NCBI RefSeq assembly: GCF_000379465.1
Contig: NZ_KB905392.1
Location: 372,001-436,000 of the forward strand
DNA from: Sciscionella marina DSM 45152
GTDB taxonomy: Bacteria; Actinomycetota; Actinomycetes; Mycobacteriales; Pseudonocardiaceae
Length of the DNA: 64,000 nt
Direction: 5' to 3'
Shown here: positions 16,525 to 24,867 of the stretch, piece after piece
Layout: each line of letters opens with the position of its first letter
How positions within the stretch are numbered: position 1 is the first letter of the stretch
Made by a program: the position numbers and the translations under genes
The notes under the pieces: generated by a model
What the model was told of the DNA's origin: nothing
Databases searched by the model: none
The model's input: only the letters and a program-made list of their open reading frames with translations

Positions 16525-17463
16525 ATGGGCAAACTCATCATCGACACGGACCCGGGCGTGGACGACGCCTTCGCCATCGCGCTCGCCGCACGCGATCCCG
16601 AGGTCGAGCTGCTCGGGGTGACCACGGTATTCGGCAATGTCCCGCTCGAGCACACCACACGTAACGCGCTGCGGTTGCTGAGCCTGTGCGAGCGCACCGA
16701 GGTCCCGGTGGCGGCGGGAGCGGGACGCCCGCTGGTGCACCCCGGTATGCCGCCGGAAGAGACCGTGCACGGCGCCGATGGGCTCTCCGGCCGGTCGCAC
16801 ACCCTGCCCGGGCACCCGCACGGACTGGACGAGCGGCACGCGGTCACCCTGCTCGCCGATCTGCTGCACACGGCGACGGAACCGGTCACCCTCGCCCCGA
16901 TCGGACCGCTGACCAACATCGCCACGCTGCTCGCCGCGCATCCGTGGGCGAAGGCGAAGATCGACCGGATCGTGCTGATGGGCGGTGGGACCGAGGGTGG
17001 CAACGTCACCCCGTCCGCGGAGTTCAACATCTCCTGCGATCCCGAGGCCGCGGCGCGCGTGTTCGGCGAGGACGGGCTGCGCCGGGTGCTCGTCGGGCTC
17101 AATGTCACCAGTCGTACCACCGTGGACGGCGCCTGGCTGCGCTCGCTCGGTGAATCGGGCGCGCTCGGCGCCGCGCTTTGCGGGCTGGTCGACGACTATC
17201 TCGCGCACTACAGCAGCACGCTCGGCGAGGACGCCATCCTGATGCACGATTCCCTCGCCGTCGCCGAGGCGATCCGGCCGGGCATCGTGCACACCGAGGA
17301 GCTGCCCGTCCAGGTCGACACCACGTTCGGCCCGGGACGCGGGGCGACGATCGCCGACCGCCGTCCCGGCGCTTCCGGCGCGCACCTGACCGAGGTCGCC
17401 ACCGGCGCGGATGTCCCGGCGCTGCGCGAACTGTTGCGCAGCACCCTGACTCAGGGCAGGTAG
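16525..17463 (+). CDS. Inosine/uridine-preferring nucleoside hydrolase
   Basis: 312 residues of the IUNH family. The N-terminal calcium-binding signature IIDTDPGVDDAF gives Asp7, Asp9, Asp13 and Asp14. GPLTNIA and VLMGGG-GNVTPSAEFN are the ribose-binding segments, and a catalytic-loop Asp/His region follows at HDSLAVAEAI. It cleaves the N-glycosidic bond of ribonucleosides for base salvage. The start is ATG 16525, 43 bases from the divergent acyltransferase start. The last 13 bases overlap the convergent phosphatase gene. Confidence 0.93.
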   Translation: MGKLIIDTDPGVDDAFAIALAARDPEVELLGVTTVFGNVPLEHTTRNALRLLSLCERTEVPVAAGAGRPLVHPGMPPEETVHGADGLSGRSHTLPGHPHGLDERHAVTLLADLLHTATEPVTLAPIGPLTNIATLLAAHPWAKAKIDRIVLMGGGTEGGNVTPSAEFNISCDPEAAARVFGEDGLRRVLVGLNVTSRTTVDGAWLRSLGESGALGAALCGLVDDYLAHYSSTLGEDAILMHDSLAVAEAIRPGIVHTEELPVQVDTTFGPGRGATIADRRPGASGAHLTEVATGADVPALRELLRSTLTQGR

Positions 17464-18227
17464 TACATCGGGTTCGGCAGCTTCACCCCGAGGTCCGCGT
17501 GCCCGCCCTGCAGGTCGGAGTTCTGGTCACCGATGTTCAGCACGATGGTGTTGCCCAGTTTCTCGATGTGCTCGCGGGTTCCCGACTTGTACTGCACGGT
17601 GTTGCAGTCGAGCCCGCACGGCAGCCACGGCGACGGAGCCTTCTCCTGCTTGAGGAAAACCCCGGACGGTTTCGGGTAACCCTTGGCGGCGAGATTGCGC
17701 TCGGTCGCCGCGCGCTGGTGTTCCGGGCGGCCGGTGAGGAAGTACAGCTTCACCCCGCGGGCGGTGGCCCATTGGGTGAGTTCGAGGGTCGGCTTGATCG
17801 GGGTGAAGTTCCCCTTGTCGATCTGTTCCTCGGCTTTTTCGGCGTCATAGGCGAAATTCACGTCCGCCTCCCAGCCGTAGGTCAGCATCGAGGTGTCGTC
17901 GATGTCCAGCACCATCGCCGGATTCCGCACCCCGTTCACCAGCTGTTCGGTGAGGAATTTCTTCGCCTTCGCGAGCTGTGTCCCGGTGTCCTTGGCCCAG
18001 CGGCTGTCCGGTGAGGCGTGGTGGTGGCCCGAAGCGTCCAGATAGTCCCCGTAGTAGTTCTTCACATCCGTCTTGACCTGGTCGATGTTCGCGGGTTCGG
18101 ATGCCGCGCCCGCCGAGACACGTGGCGCGTCCGCGGTCGCCGTCGTCGCGGTGATCACCCCGGCGGTTCCGATCACCACCACCGCCGCCATCAGCGCACC
18201 GACGGTCCCGTTCCCCAGTCTTCCCAT
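17451..18227 (-). CDS. Secreted HAD-superfamily acid phosphatase (class B-like)
   Basis: 258 residues. A signal peptide spans about residues 1-33 (basic MGRLGNG, hydrophobic ALMAAVVVIGTAGVI, AxA-type site near TADA). The HAD nucleophile motif is DIDDT (Asp108, Asp110, Thr112); motif II is YFLTGRPE; motif III/IV is NIGDQNSDLQGG. It matches the HAD IIIB acid phosphatase family, exported non-specific phosphomonoesterases. Immediate neighbour of a nucleoside hydrolase, so nucleotide scavenging (external dephosphorylation, then hydrolysis) is a reasonable inference, although the two genes are convergent. Confidence 0.88.
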   Translation of the reverse strand: MGRLGNGTVGALMAAVVVIGTAGVITATTATADAPRVSAGAASEPANIDQVKTDVKNYYGDYLDASGHHHASPDSRWAKDTGTQLAKAKKFLTEQLVNGVRNPAMVLDIDDTSMLTYGWEADVNFAYDAEKAEEQIDKGNFTPIKPTLELTQWATARGVKLYFLTGRPEHQRAATERNLAAKGYPKPSGVFLKQEKAPSPWLPCGLDCNTVQYKSGTREHIEKLGNTIVLNIGDQNSDLQGGHADLGVKLPNPMYYLP

Positions 18228-18253
18228 GTCTGCCCCTTCGGCTCCGGATCACG

Positions 18254-19141
18254 TCACACTGCACGATAGGGCATCGGCCCGGAAAAATCGCCGGGTTCCG
18301 CACCGATCCGCGCATACGCCCCGCCCGCCCAAGCCGAGTCGTCCACCGCCAGCCCCGGAGACCGTGCCAGGCCGGCGGGAGTCAGTCCGGTGAACGCCAC
18401 GACGTCCCGATGCAAGTGCGACTGGTCCGCGTAGCCGAAATCCGCCGCGATCCGGGCCGCCGTGTCCCCCGCGACGAGGCGGCACACGGCGTGGTCGAAG
18501 CGAACGAGTTTCGCGGCGCGCTTGGGCGACAAGCCGATCTGTGCCCGAAATCGTGCCCACAGCCGCCTGCGGCTCCAGCCGACCGCCTCGGCCAGGCCCT
18601 CGACCCGGACCAGGCCATGACTGCCGAGGACCCGTTTCCAGGTCTGGGACACCTCGGGGTCCACAGGGCGTCCCGCCACGCACCGGGCGGCGAGCAGGGC
18701 ATCGGTCAGGGCGAACCGGTCGGCCCAGGACCGGGCCTCGCCGAGCTGCTCCTGGATCCGCGAACTTTCCCGGCCCCACAGATCCTCGAGCGAGACCACC
18801 GAGCCGTCCAGCTCCGCCGGGCACACACCCAGCACCCGGTGCGCATCCACTGGAGAAACGCGCACCTCGACGCACCCGAGCCGGGCAGCCCGCATCCGGA
18901 CCGCCCCGGGCACGGGCCAGGCGGCCAGGCTTCCGCACCGGAGCTGCCGTGTGGCGTCCTCGATGAGGAGCGAACCGGCACCGAATTGGAGCACCAGCGT
19001 GACGCACGGCCGCGGAATCAGTCGCTGATCCACCGGATCCGGGCCCAGACAACGAAACCCGGCCATGTCCGCCCGAGCGGCCGGGCCGGGGCGCGCCACT
19101 TCCCATCCGGCCACCGTGGCGGACTCGGAAACCGATTTCAT
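18254..19141 (-). CDS. AraC family transcriptional regulator
   Basis: 295 residues. The C-terminal ~100 residues hold two helix-turn-helix units: VEGLAEAVGWSRRRLWARFR and AARIAADFGYADQSHLHRD with the family end VAFTGLTPAGLAR. The N-terminal ~170 residues are a variable sensor region with no recognised cofactor motif. The gene is divergent from the SnoaL-like gene (starts 76 bases apart), the standard arrangement for a local activator or repressor. The effector is unknown. Confidence 0.88.
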   Translation of the reverse strand: MKSVSESATVAGWEVARPGPAARADMAGFRCLGPDPVDQRLIPRPCVTLVLQFGAGSLLIEDATRQLRCGSLAAWPVPGAVRMRAARLGCVEVRVSPVDAHRVLGVCPAELDGSVVSLEDLWGRESSRIQEQLGEARSWADRFALTDALLAARCVAGRPVDPEVSQTWKRVLGSHGLVRVEGLAEAVGWSRRRLWARFRAQIGLSPKRAAKLVRFDHAVCRLVAGDTAARIAADFGYADQSHLHRDVVAFTGLTPAGLARSPGLAVDDSAWAGGAYARIGAEPGDFSGPMPYRAV

Positions 19142-19216
19142 CGTCTCATGCTACGGGGAAACGGCGGGCATCATTTGTCCAAGACAGCGGCGCCCGCCAT
19201 CGGGGACGGTGCCCCT

Positions 19217-19663
19217 ATGACACACGATTTCGTCCAGCAGGCCTTTCACGCGTTCGCCGGTGGCGACCCCGACCGGATCTCCGCCGTCCTCACCGAGGAC
19301 GCCGAGTGGTTGTCGCCGCCCGGCAACGCCACCGCTGTCGCCCTCGACCGCACCAACCACATGGTGGGCAAAGCCGCGATCAGCCGGTTCTTCACCGAGG
19401 ACTTCCCCCGCCTGTTCGCGCGAGACCTCACCGTCACCGTGCACCGGCTGCACGCCGACGATCGGTCCGCGACCGTGGAAGCCACGATCACGGCGAACCT
19501 GGTCAATGGCAACCACTATGCCAACGACTACTGCTTCGTCATCGAGCTCCGGGACGGGCTGGTCCACCGGGTTCGCGAGTACGTCGACACCGCCAGGGGA
19601 AACCGCATGGTCTTCGCCGAGAGCCACGCGGAAAACCAGGAGGACGCCGCCGATACCGGTTAG
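19217..19663 (+). CDS. SnoaL-like / NTF2-fold ketosteroid-isomerase-related protein
   Basis: 148 residues with the NTF2-like cone: the N-terminal helix FVQQAFHAFAGGDPDRISAVLTEDAEW, then GKAAISRFFTED, and curved-sheet strands ending in HRVREYVDTARGN. Proteins of this fold act as isomerases, cyclases, hydrolases or small-molecule binders; the sequence does not settle which. ATG 19217 is chosen because homologues start just before the DFVQQAF helix. The long upstream frame lies antisense to the AraC gene and is a shadow. Probably controlled by the divergent AraC regulator. Confidence 0.82.
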   Translation: MTHDFVQQAFHAFAGGDPDRISAVLTEDAEWLSPPGNATAVALDRTNHMVGKAAISRFFTEDFPRLFARDLTVTVHRLHADDRSATVEATITANLVNGNHYANDYCFVIELRDGLVHRVREYVDTARGNRMVFAESHAENQEDAADTG

Positions 19664-19704
19664 ATCCCGGCGGCGAGGCGTCGGCCACGCCGCGCCGAGC
19701 CGGT

Positions 19705-20547
19705 TCACCCGCGGAATGCCTTGGGCAGCACCTCCGAGGCGCGCAGCTCCGCGACGAGCGGTTCGAGCAGCCCGCGCAGCCGCCGCCCGGCCTCGGCACC
19801 GAAACTTTCCCAGCCCTCGGTGGCGAGCTCATCGGTGCGCTGTTCGAGGGAGTCGCGCAGTGCGGTCCCGCGCTCGGTGAGTTCGGATTCCGCGGCGAGC
19901 AGACCGTTGTCGATCAGCCCGTGGATCCCCGCCTGCCATTCCTCGTCGGGCCAGCCGTGCAGTTTCTGGTGGAAGTGCAGCGACTGTTCCTTGTGCACGG
20001 CCGCGGTGATGCACGCGTCCACCGGAGACATCCGGTTCGCGAGCAGCGCCGCGATGTGCCCGTCGCCGCGGTGTTCGCGCACCAGGGTCGCGCCGTGCCA
20101 GAGAGCGAGCACCGGATCCTCGGGCCAGTCGAGCCCGGCGTGTGCGCCGAACAGCGCCCGGCCACGGGGATTCAGCCCGGCGGCGAGTTCGCGCACCAGT
20201 CCGGCCGCCTCGCGCACCTGTTCATCGGTGAACACCCGGCGCAGGCTGGCGCCGACCCCTCGATAACGGGCGGCGAGCACCTGTTCCGGGCTCGCGACGC
20301 GCCAGGCGGCGGGAATGGCCGCCTCGATCACCTCGGTCGAGAAGGTGTAGAAGGTCGCGGCGATCACCGGCGCTCCGACCGCGCCGAAACCGCCCGCCCG
20401 GGAGGCGAAATAACCGGCCCGCGGTTCGAGTCCCAGTTTCCCGAACTCCTCGGCTGCCTCCTTTGCGAAGTACACCGGGATGTGCAGCAGGTCCAGGAGT
20501 TGCCAGCAGTCGCGCGCTACGCTCGCGAGTTCCTCGTTCGAGTCCAC
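19705..20547 (-). CDS. SCO6745-family protein
   Basis: 280 residues, helix-rich, resembling the actinobacterial SCO6745 family by the PVYFAKEAAEEFGKLGLEP start, YFASRAGGFGAVG, and ALWHGATLVREHRGDGHIAAL segments. Function of the family is not established; it has been compared with SalK-like proteins. GTG 20547 starts 10 bases after the upstream methyltransferase stop, so it ends the 24355-19705 run of colinear genes. An ATG at 20583 inside the upstream gene is an alternative start. Confidence 0.75.
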   Translation of the reverse strand: MDSNEELASVARDCWQLLDLLHIPVYFAKEAAEEFGKLGLEPRAGYFASRAGGFGAVGAPVIAATFYTFSTEVIEAAIPAAWRVASPEQVLAARYRGVGASLRRVFTDEQVREAAGLVRELAAGLNPRGRALFGAHAGLDWPEDPVLALWHGATLVREHRGDGHIAALLANRMSPVDACITAAVHKEQSLHFHQKLHGWPDEEWQAGIHGLIDNGLLAAESELTERGTALRDSLEQRTDELATEGWESFGAEAGRRLRGLLEPLVAELRASEVLPKAFRG

Positions 20548-20557
20548 CCCCGTGACG

Positions 20558-21706
20558 CTATTGCGCCTGGCACAGATAGACAATGGGCTTCGCCCCGATC
20601 CGGGTGACGATCACCGAACAGCCCTGCGTTCCGGACAGCTTCAGCCTGCCACGCAGCACATCCGGATCGACCCGCACACCGCGCGCGAGGATCTCCACCC
20701 GGCCGATCCGGCGCGCGGCCAGCGCCGAACGCAGTCGTTTCTCGTTGTAGGGCAGTTGTTCGAGCACCCGGAAGGCGCGCGCATCCCCCGGCGGGCGGTC
20801 CCCGGTGAGGTAGGCGATCCGCTCGTCCAGCTGAGCGAGCCCGTTGCGGCAGGCGTACTGGCGCACCAGTCCGGCGCGCACCACGGCCGGATCGGGATCG
20901 ACCAGCCAGTCGCGCGCCGGTCCCACCGGGCAGTCCCCGGGATCGGCATCGGTGAAGCGGTCCACTCCCCCGGCGGATCCGAGCACCGTCGCCCGGCGCC
21001 GGATCCCGGGTGCGGCAAGCGAACCGCCCCACACGCAGGCTTCGCGAGCCTGCCGGTCCAGCGAGACGATCTCGATCTCACGGTCCGGCCCGATCGCGTC
21101 GAAATCCAGTCCCGGGGCGCATTTCACCACCAGATCCCGGTCCGGATAGGCGGTGAAGAGCTCATGGAGCGGGGGGCGCAGATCCTCGGGCTGCCAGGTC
21201 CGCTTACCGGCCCCGTCCCGGCGCGCCGGATCCGCGAACACCGCGAGGCCACGGCTGACCGGGTTGAGCGCATCGGCGCGCAGCAGCGGCACATCCGGGC
21301 AGTTGGCGCGCGCCATGGCCAGGCGCACCTCGTCCAGGTCCGAGCCGAGCGAACCGGGCGCGAACGAGGCGAGATCGGCGCCGATCGAACAGGTGACATC
21401 GTGCACCGGCCGCTCGCCGAGTCGTGCGGCCCGGTGTGCGGCCACCGGGGCGGCGGTCGCCTGCTGCAGCGCGTCCCCGGTGTAGAGCCACTGTCGCGGC
21501 TCGGCGAACTTTGCCGCCGCTTTCCGTTGCAGCAGCACGGTTTCCAGAGCCGCAGCGGCGCGCTCACCGGCGATCCGCCGTGCCCTGGCCGCGTCCTCGA
21601 TCCGGCTCGCCGCACTCAGTTCCAGCTCGCGCAGCGTCGCGACCGCGTCCCGCCCGGCGGCCGAACGCAGGTACGCGACATCCGCGAGGGTGAACGCGTA
21701 GGCCAA
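20558..21706 (-). CDS. THUMP-like class I SAM methyltransferase, Rv3037c-like
   Basis: 382 residues. The middle region has a Rossmann core (VHDVTCSIGADLASFA, LDEVRLAMARAN, LLRADALNP, VFADPARRDGAGKR with an NPPY-like DPAR motif). The C-terminal ~100 residues (PYNEKRLRSALAARRIGRVEI, then LKLSGTQGCSVIVTRIG) are the THUMP-like RNA-binding tail. This architecture suggests an RNA methyltransferase-related protein. The start is a TTG directly after the upstream TAG (TAGTTG); no better start is visible. Gene order 22684 to 20558 parallels Rv3038c-Rv3037c. Confidence 0.82.
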   Translation of the reverse strand: MAYAFTLADVAYLRSAAGRDAVATLRELELSAASRIEDAARARRIAGERAAAALETVLLQRKAAAKFAEPRQWLYTGDALQQATAAPVAAHRAARLGERPVHDVTCSIGADLASFAPGSLGSDLDEVRLAMARANCPDVPLLRADALNPVSRGLAVFADPARRDGAGKRTWQPEDLRPPLHELFTAYPDRDLVVKCAPGLDFDAIGPDREIEIVSLDRQAREACVWGGSLAAPGIRRRATVLGSAGGVDRFTDADPGDCPVGPARDWLVDPDPAVVRAGLVRQYACRNGLAQLDERIAYLTGDRPPGDARAFRVLEQLPYNEKRLRSALAARRIGRVEILARGVRVDPDVLRGRLKLSGTQGCSVIVTRIGAKPIVYLCQAQ

Positions 21707-22684
21707 CTAGATCCGCACGGGCGGCTGGGGTTTGCGCCCGGTCACCAGCGCGTTGTAGAACAGCTCCCGCGGCACCACCCGGCGCAGCACGTTCTCGTCC
21801 AGCCAGGACAGCCGCTGCCATGCCTTGTAGGCGAAGAACTTCCACCGGACGCCGAGCTTCGACTCGGGAACCGCGGCCTCGAAAGTGCGCACCGGCCAGC
21901 CGAGGAACGCCGCCGAGAACTCCTCGGTCTTCGCCTCGACATCCACCGCGCCCGCGGCGAGCGCGATCCGTTCCAGCCCGGAGGGATCGAAGGTGTGGAT
22001 GTCCACCACGGCCTCGAGCGCCGCGGCCCGGGAGGACTCGTCGAGCTCGGTCTGCGGGCGCCGCCACTCGCGCAGCGGGCCGAGCTTGGTCACGTTCGTG
22101 GTCAGCCACCAGGTGAACTGGCCGAGCCGGCGCGCGTAGGCATCGCCGATCTTGGTCGGCTCCCCCGCGAACACGAATTTCCCGCCCGGCTTGAGCACCC
22201 GCATGATCTCGGCCATCGCGGTGTCCAGGTCCGGGATGTGGTGCAGCACGGCGTGCCCGACCACGAGATCGAAGGTGTCGTCCTCGTACGGAATCCGCTC
22301 CGCGTCGGCGACCCTGCCGTCCACGTCCAGGCCCAGCTGTTCGGCGTTGCGCAGCGCGACCTGCACCATGCCCGGGGACAGATCGGTGACCGAGCCCCTG
22401 CTGATCACCCCGCCCTGCATGAGGTTGAGCAGGAAGAAACCGGTGCCACTGCCGAGCTCCAGGGCGCGGCCGTAGGGCCAGCCGTGTTCCCCGCCGATGA
22501 GCTTGAACCGCCCGATGGCGTACTCGATGCAGCGCTCGTCGTAGGAGATCGACCACTTCTCGTCGTAGGTGCCCGCCTCCCAGTCGTGGTAGAGCACATT
22601 GGCGAGCTTGGGATCCTGGTACGCCGCCTTGACCTCTTCGGCGCTGGCGTTGGGATTCGGATCGGGATCGAGAACCTCGGTCAT
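21707..22684 (-). CDS. SAM-dependent methyltransferase, Rv3038c-like
   Basis: 325 residues. An N-terminal extension (KAAYQDPKLANVLYHDWEA, YDERCIEYAIGRF) precedes motif I ALELGSGTGFFLLNLMQGG (~residue 70), DLSPGMVQVALRNA, ADAERIPYEDDTFDLVVGHAVLHHIPD and MRVLKPGGKFVF. A long C-terminal region of about 130 residues is typical of this actinobacterial group. The substrate is unknown; location beside the Rv3037c and EchA homologues is conserved with mycobacteria. The stop abuts the next gene's TTG start. ATG 22684 is eight bases past the enoyl-CoA hydratase stop. Confidence 0.85.
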   Translation of the reverse strand: MTEVLDPDPNPNASAEEVKAAYQDPKLANVLYHDWEAGTYDEKWSISYDERCIEYAIGRFKLIGGEHGWPYGRALELGSGTGFFLLNLMQGGVISRGSVTDLSPGMVQVALRNAEQLGLDVDGRVADAERIPYEDDTFDLVVGHAVLHHIPDLDTAMAEIMRVLKPGGKFVFAGEPTKIGDAYARRLGQFTWWLTTNVTKLGPLREWRRPQTELDESSRAAALEAVVDIHTFDPSGLERIALAAGAVDVEAKTEEFSAAFLGWPVRTFEAAVPESKLGVRWKFFAYKAWQRLSWLDENVLRRVVPRELFYNALVTGRKPQPPVRI

Positions 22685-22692
22685 CTCGCGCC

Positions 22693-23472
22693 TCACTTCC
22701 CTGTGAAGGTGGCTTTGCCCGGACCGTTCTCGATGAACGATTCCATGCCGATCGTGCGGTCTTCGGTGGCGAACAGCCCGGCGAACAGGTGGCTCTCCAG
22801 GCGCAACCCGTTGCCGAGGTCGGTGTCCAGTCCGCCGTCGATGGCCGCCTTTGCCGCGCCGAGTGCCAGCGCGGGACCGTTCTCGAACTGGCTCACCCAG
22901 CGATTGGCGGCCTCGTACACGTCATCCGGTGCGACGATCTCGTCGATCATGCCCAGTTCGCGCCCCTCGTCGGCGAGCACGAACCGCCCGGTGTAGACGA
23001 GGTCCTTGGCCTTGCTCGGGCCGACCAGCCGGGCCAGCCGCTGGGTACCGCCCGCGCCCGGGATGATGCCGAGCAGGATCTCCGGCTGACCGAGCTTGAC
23101 GTTGTCCGCGGCGATGCGCCGGTCGCAGGCGAGCGCGAGCTCGAACCCGCCGCCGAGGGCCGGTCCGGTCAGCGCGGCCACGGTGGGTTTCGCGATCGCG
23201 GCGACGGAGCCGATCGAACTGGACAGCCCTTCGGCGCGGGCGACCATCTCGGCATGCGACATCCGGGCGAACTCCTTGATGTCCGCACCGGCCGCGAAGG
23301 CTTTCGGACCGCCGTAGACGATCACCGCGCGCACATCGGAGCGCTCGTTCGCCTCCTGCGCGGCCGCCCGGATCTCCTCCTGGATCTGCCGGTTCAACGC
23401 ATTGACCGGCGGCCGGTCCAACCGAATGGTGCCGATGGCTCCCTCAACCTCAAGCCGTACGAACTCCGCCAC
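22693..23472 (-). CDS. Enoyl-CoA hydratase/isomerase, EchA17-like (Rv3039c)
   Basis: 259 residues from GTG 23472 (GGAGG four to five bases upstream). Crotonase fold: VNALNRQIQEEI near the N-terminus, the oxyanion-hole AAGADIKEFARM (~residue 66) and GPALGGGFELALACDRRIA (~110). Glu residues in GGGFEL and GQPEILLGIIPGAGGTQRL occupy the positions of the two catalytic glutamates of true hydratases. It should hydrate trans-2-enoyl-CoA in beta-oxidation. Colinear with Rv3038c/Rv3039c order. The longer open frame upstream is out of register with the family start. Confidence 0.9.
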   Translation of the reverse strand: MAEFVRLEVEGAIGTIRLDRPPVNALNRQIQEEIRAAAQEANERSDVRAVIVYGGPKAFAAGADIKEFARMSHAEMVARAEGLSSSIGSVAAIAKPTVAALTGPALGGGFELALACDRRIAADNVKLGQPEILLGIIPGAGGTQRLARLVGPSKAKDLVYTGRFVLADEGRELGMIDEIVAPDDVYEAANRWVSQFENGPALALGAAKAAIDGGLDTDLGNGLRLESHLFAGLFATEDRTIGMESFIENGPGKATFTGK

Positions 23473-23527
23473 AGCGCCTCCGCTCCTGCACCCTTCGGTG
23501 ATTGCCGTTACTCGAGTCCCCTGGAGG

Positions 23528-24355
23528 CTACCCGGTAGTACGTCGGCGCGCGAAGTAGCGTTCCCCGTCCCGCCAGAGCGCGAGCGGCTGACCGAACGTC
23601 GCGGACAGGTTGTCCTCGGTGAGCACCTGTTCGACCGGACCCGCGGCCACCGCCTTGCCCTCGCGCAGCAGCAGCGCGTGGGTGAACCCTGGCGGGACCT
23701 CCTCGACGTGATGGGTGACCAGCACCATCGCCGGCGCGTCCGGATCACCGGCGAGGTCCGCGAGCCGCGCGACAAGGTCCTCCCGGCCACCGAGATCGAG
23801 CCCGGCGGCGGGTTCGTCGAGCAACAGCAGTTCCGGATCGGTCATCAGCGCGCGGGCGATCAGCGTGCGTTTGCGTTCGCCTTCGGACAAGGTGCCGTAG
23901 GTGCGCTCGGCCAGGTGCGCGATACCCAGCGAATCGAGCAGTTCCCGGGCCCGCGCGGTGTCCATGCCCTCGTACTGCTCGCGCCAGCGGCCCAGTACCG
24001 CGTACCCGGCGCTGACCACCAGATCGGCGACCGTCTCCGCGGCGGGCACCCGCGCGGCCAGCGCGGCCGAGCAGAACCCGATCCGTGGTTTGAGCTCGAA
24101 CACATCGGTCTCGCCGATCCGCTCCCCGAGCAGGTCCACGGTCCCGGTCGTGGGGTGCAGCTCGGCGCTGGCGATGCGCAGCAGGGTGGTCTTCCCCGCG
24201 CCGTTGGGCCCGAGGATCACCCAGCGCTCGTCCGGCTCGACCACCCAGTCGAGGCCCTCGAGCAGTGCCGATTCCCCCCTTCGCACACCGACACCGGAAA
24301 GGGACAGCACGAGGTCATCTGGTTGCGGGCTCATCTGCGCGGTCACGGCCGCCAT
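23528..24355 (-). CDS. ABC transporter ATP-binding protein, Rv3041c-like
   Basis: 275 residues: Walker A LGPNGAGKTTLLR (~residue 48), Q-loop region IGFCSAALA where the usual Gln is not obvious, signature LSEGERKRTLIARAL, Walker B ELLLLDEPAAGLD, H-loop VLVTHHVEEVPPG. The signature reads LSEGE rather than LSGGQ, as in several soluble MolF/YfeD-like and stand-alone ATPases. No permease gene is adjacent in this window, so it may work with an unlinked membrane partner or in another process. Rv3040c (Nudix-like) is absent from the colinear block here. Confidence 0.88.
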   Translation of the reverse strand: MAAVTAQMSPQPDDLVLSLSGVGVRRGESALLEGLDWVVEPDERWVILGPNGAGKTTLLRIASAELHPTTGTVDLLGERIGETDVFELKPRIGFCSAALAARVPAAETVADLVVSAGYAVLGRWREQYEGMDTARARELLDSLGIAHLAERTYGTLSEGERKRTLIARALMTDPELLLLDEPAAGLDLGGREDLVARLADLAGDPDAPAMVLVTHHVEEVPPGFTHALLLREGKAVAAGPVEQVLTEDNLSATFGQPLALWRDGERYFARRRTTG

Positions 24356-24403
24356 TCTGGTAGGTGCGCGACATCCGATACCGGCCGGGTGCCCGGCTCA
24401 CGG

Positions 24404-24832
24404 TCAGCGCGCCGCGCCGCGCAGCGACCCGGCGATCGCCCGCATCGCACCGGCCAGGCTCGCCCCGGCCACATTCGCCCAGTCGAAATAGTCCCGCCAG
24501 AGCTGGATACGGCCCTCGCGCACCTCGAAGGTCCCGCACACCCAGAACCGGGACTCCCAGCGGCCCACGATCAGGGTGTCCATCCGCTCGGTGAGCACGA
24601 CGGGCCCGTTGCCCGCGATGTTCACCAGCTCCGCGCGGAAGCCGGTGCCGTAGCGTGTCATGGCGCGCAGGGTCTTCTCCACCGCGCCGATTCCGCGCGC
24701 GGCGGGCAGCGACACGTTGTGGTAGACCATGTCCTCGTCCCCGAGGCCGATCGCGGTGTCCAGGTCGAATTCCTCAAGCGCGGTGAGGAAGGCCCGCACG
24801 GTCGCGATCTCCGGGGTGTCCACATCAGCCAT
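24404..24832 (-). CDS. Limonene-1,2-epoxide hydrolase family enzyme (EphG-like)
   Basis: 142 residues with the NTF2-like LEH fold. All catalytic positions of limonene epoxide hydrolase are visible: Tyr37 and Asn39 (MVYHNV), Arg83-x-Asp85 (ERMDTL) and Asp114 (WRDYFD). It should add water to an epoxide by the one-step Asp-Arg-Asp mechanism. The natural substrate could be a terpene, fatty acid or sterol epoxide; mycobacterial EphG acts on cholesterol oxide in vitro. ATG 24832 is the first start matching the family N-terminus. Confidence 0.88.
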   Translation of the reverse strand: MADVDTPEIATVRAFLTALEEFDLDTAIGLGDEDMVYHNVSLPAARGIGAVEKTLRAMTRYGTGFRAELVNIAGNGPVVLTERMDTLIVGRWESRFWVCGTFEVREGRIQLWRDYFDWANVAGASLAGAMRAIAGSLRGAAR

Positions 24833-24867
24833 GTCGCGACGGTAGACCCGCGCGGACGGCGCGCCAA

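Noticed and set aside
20480-22996. Plus-strand frame of 838 codons opposite the methyltransferase genes
   Set aside because: It covers four well-supported minus-strand genes and has no recognisable domain.
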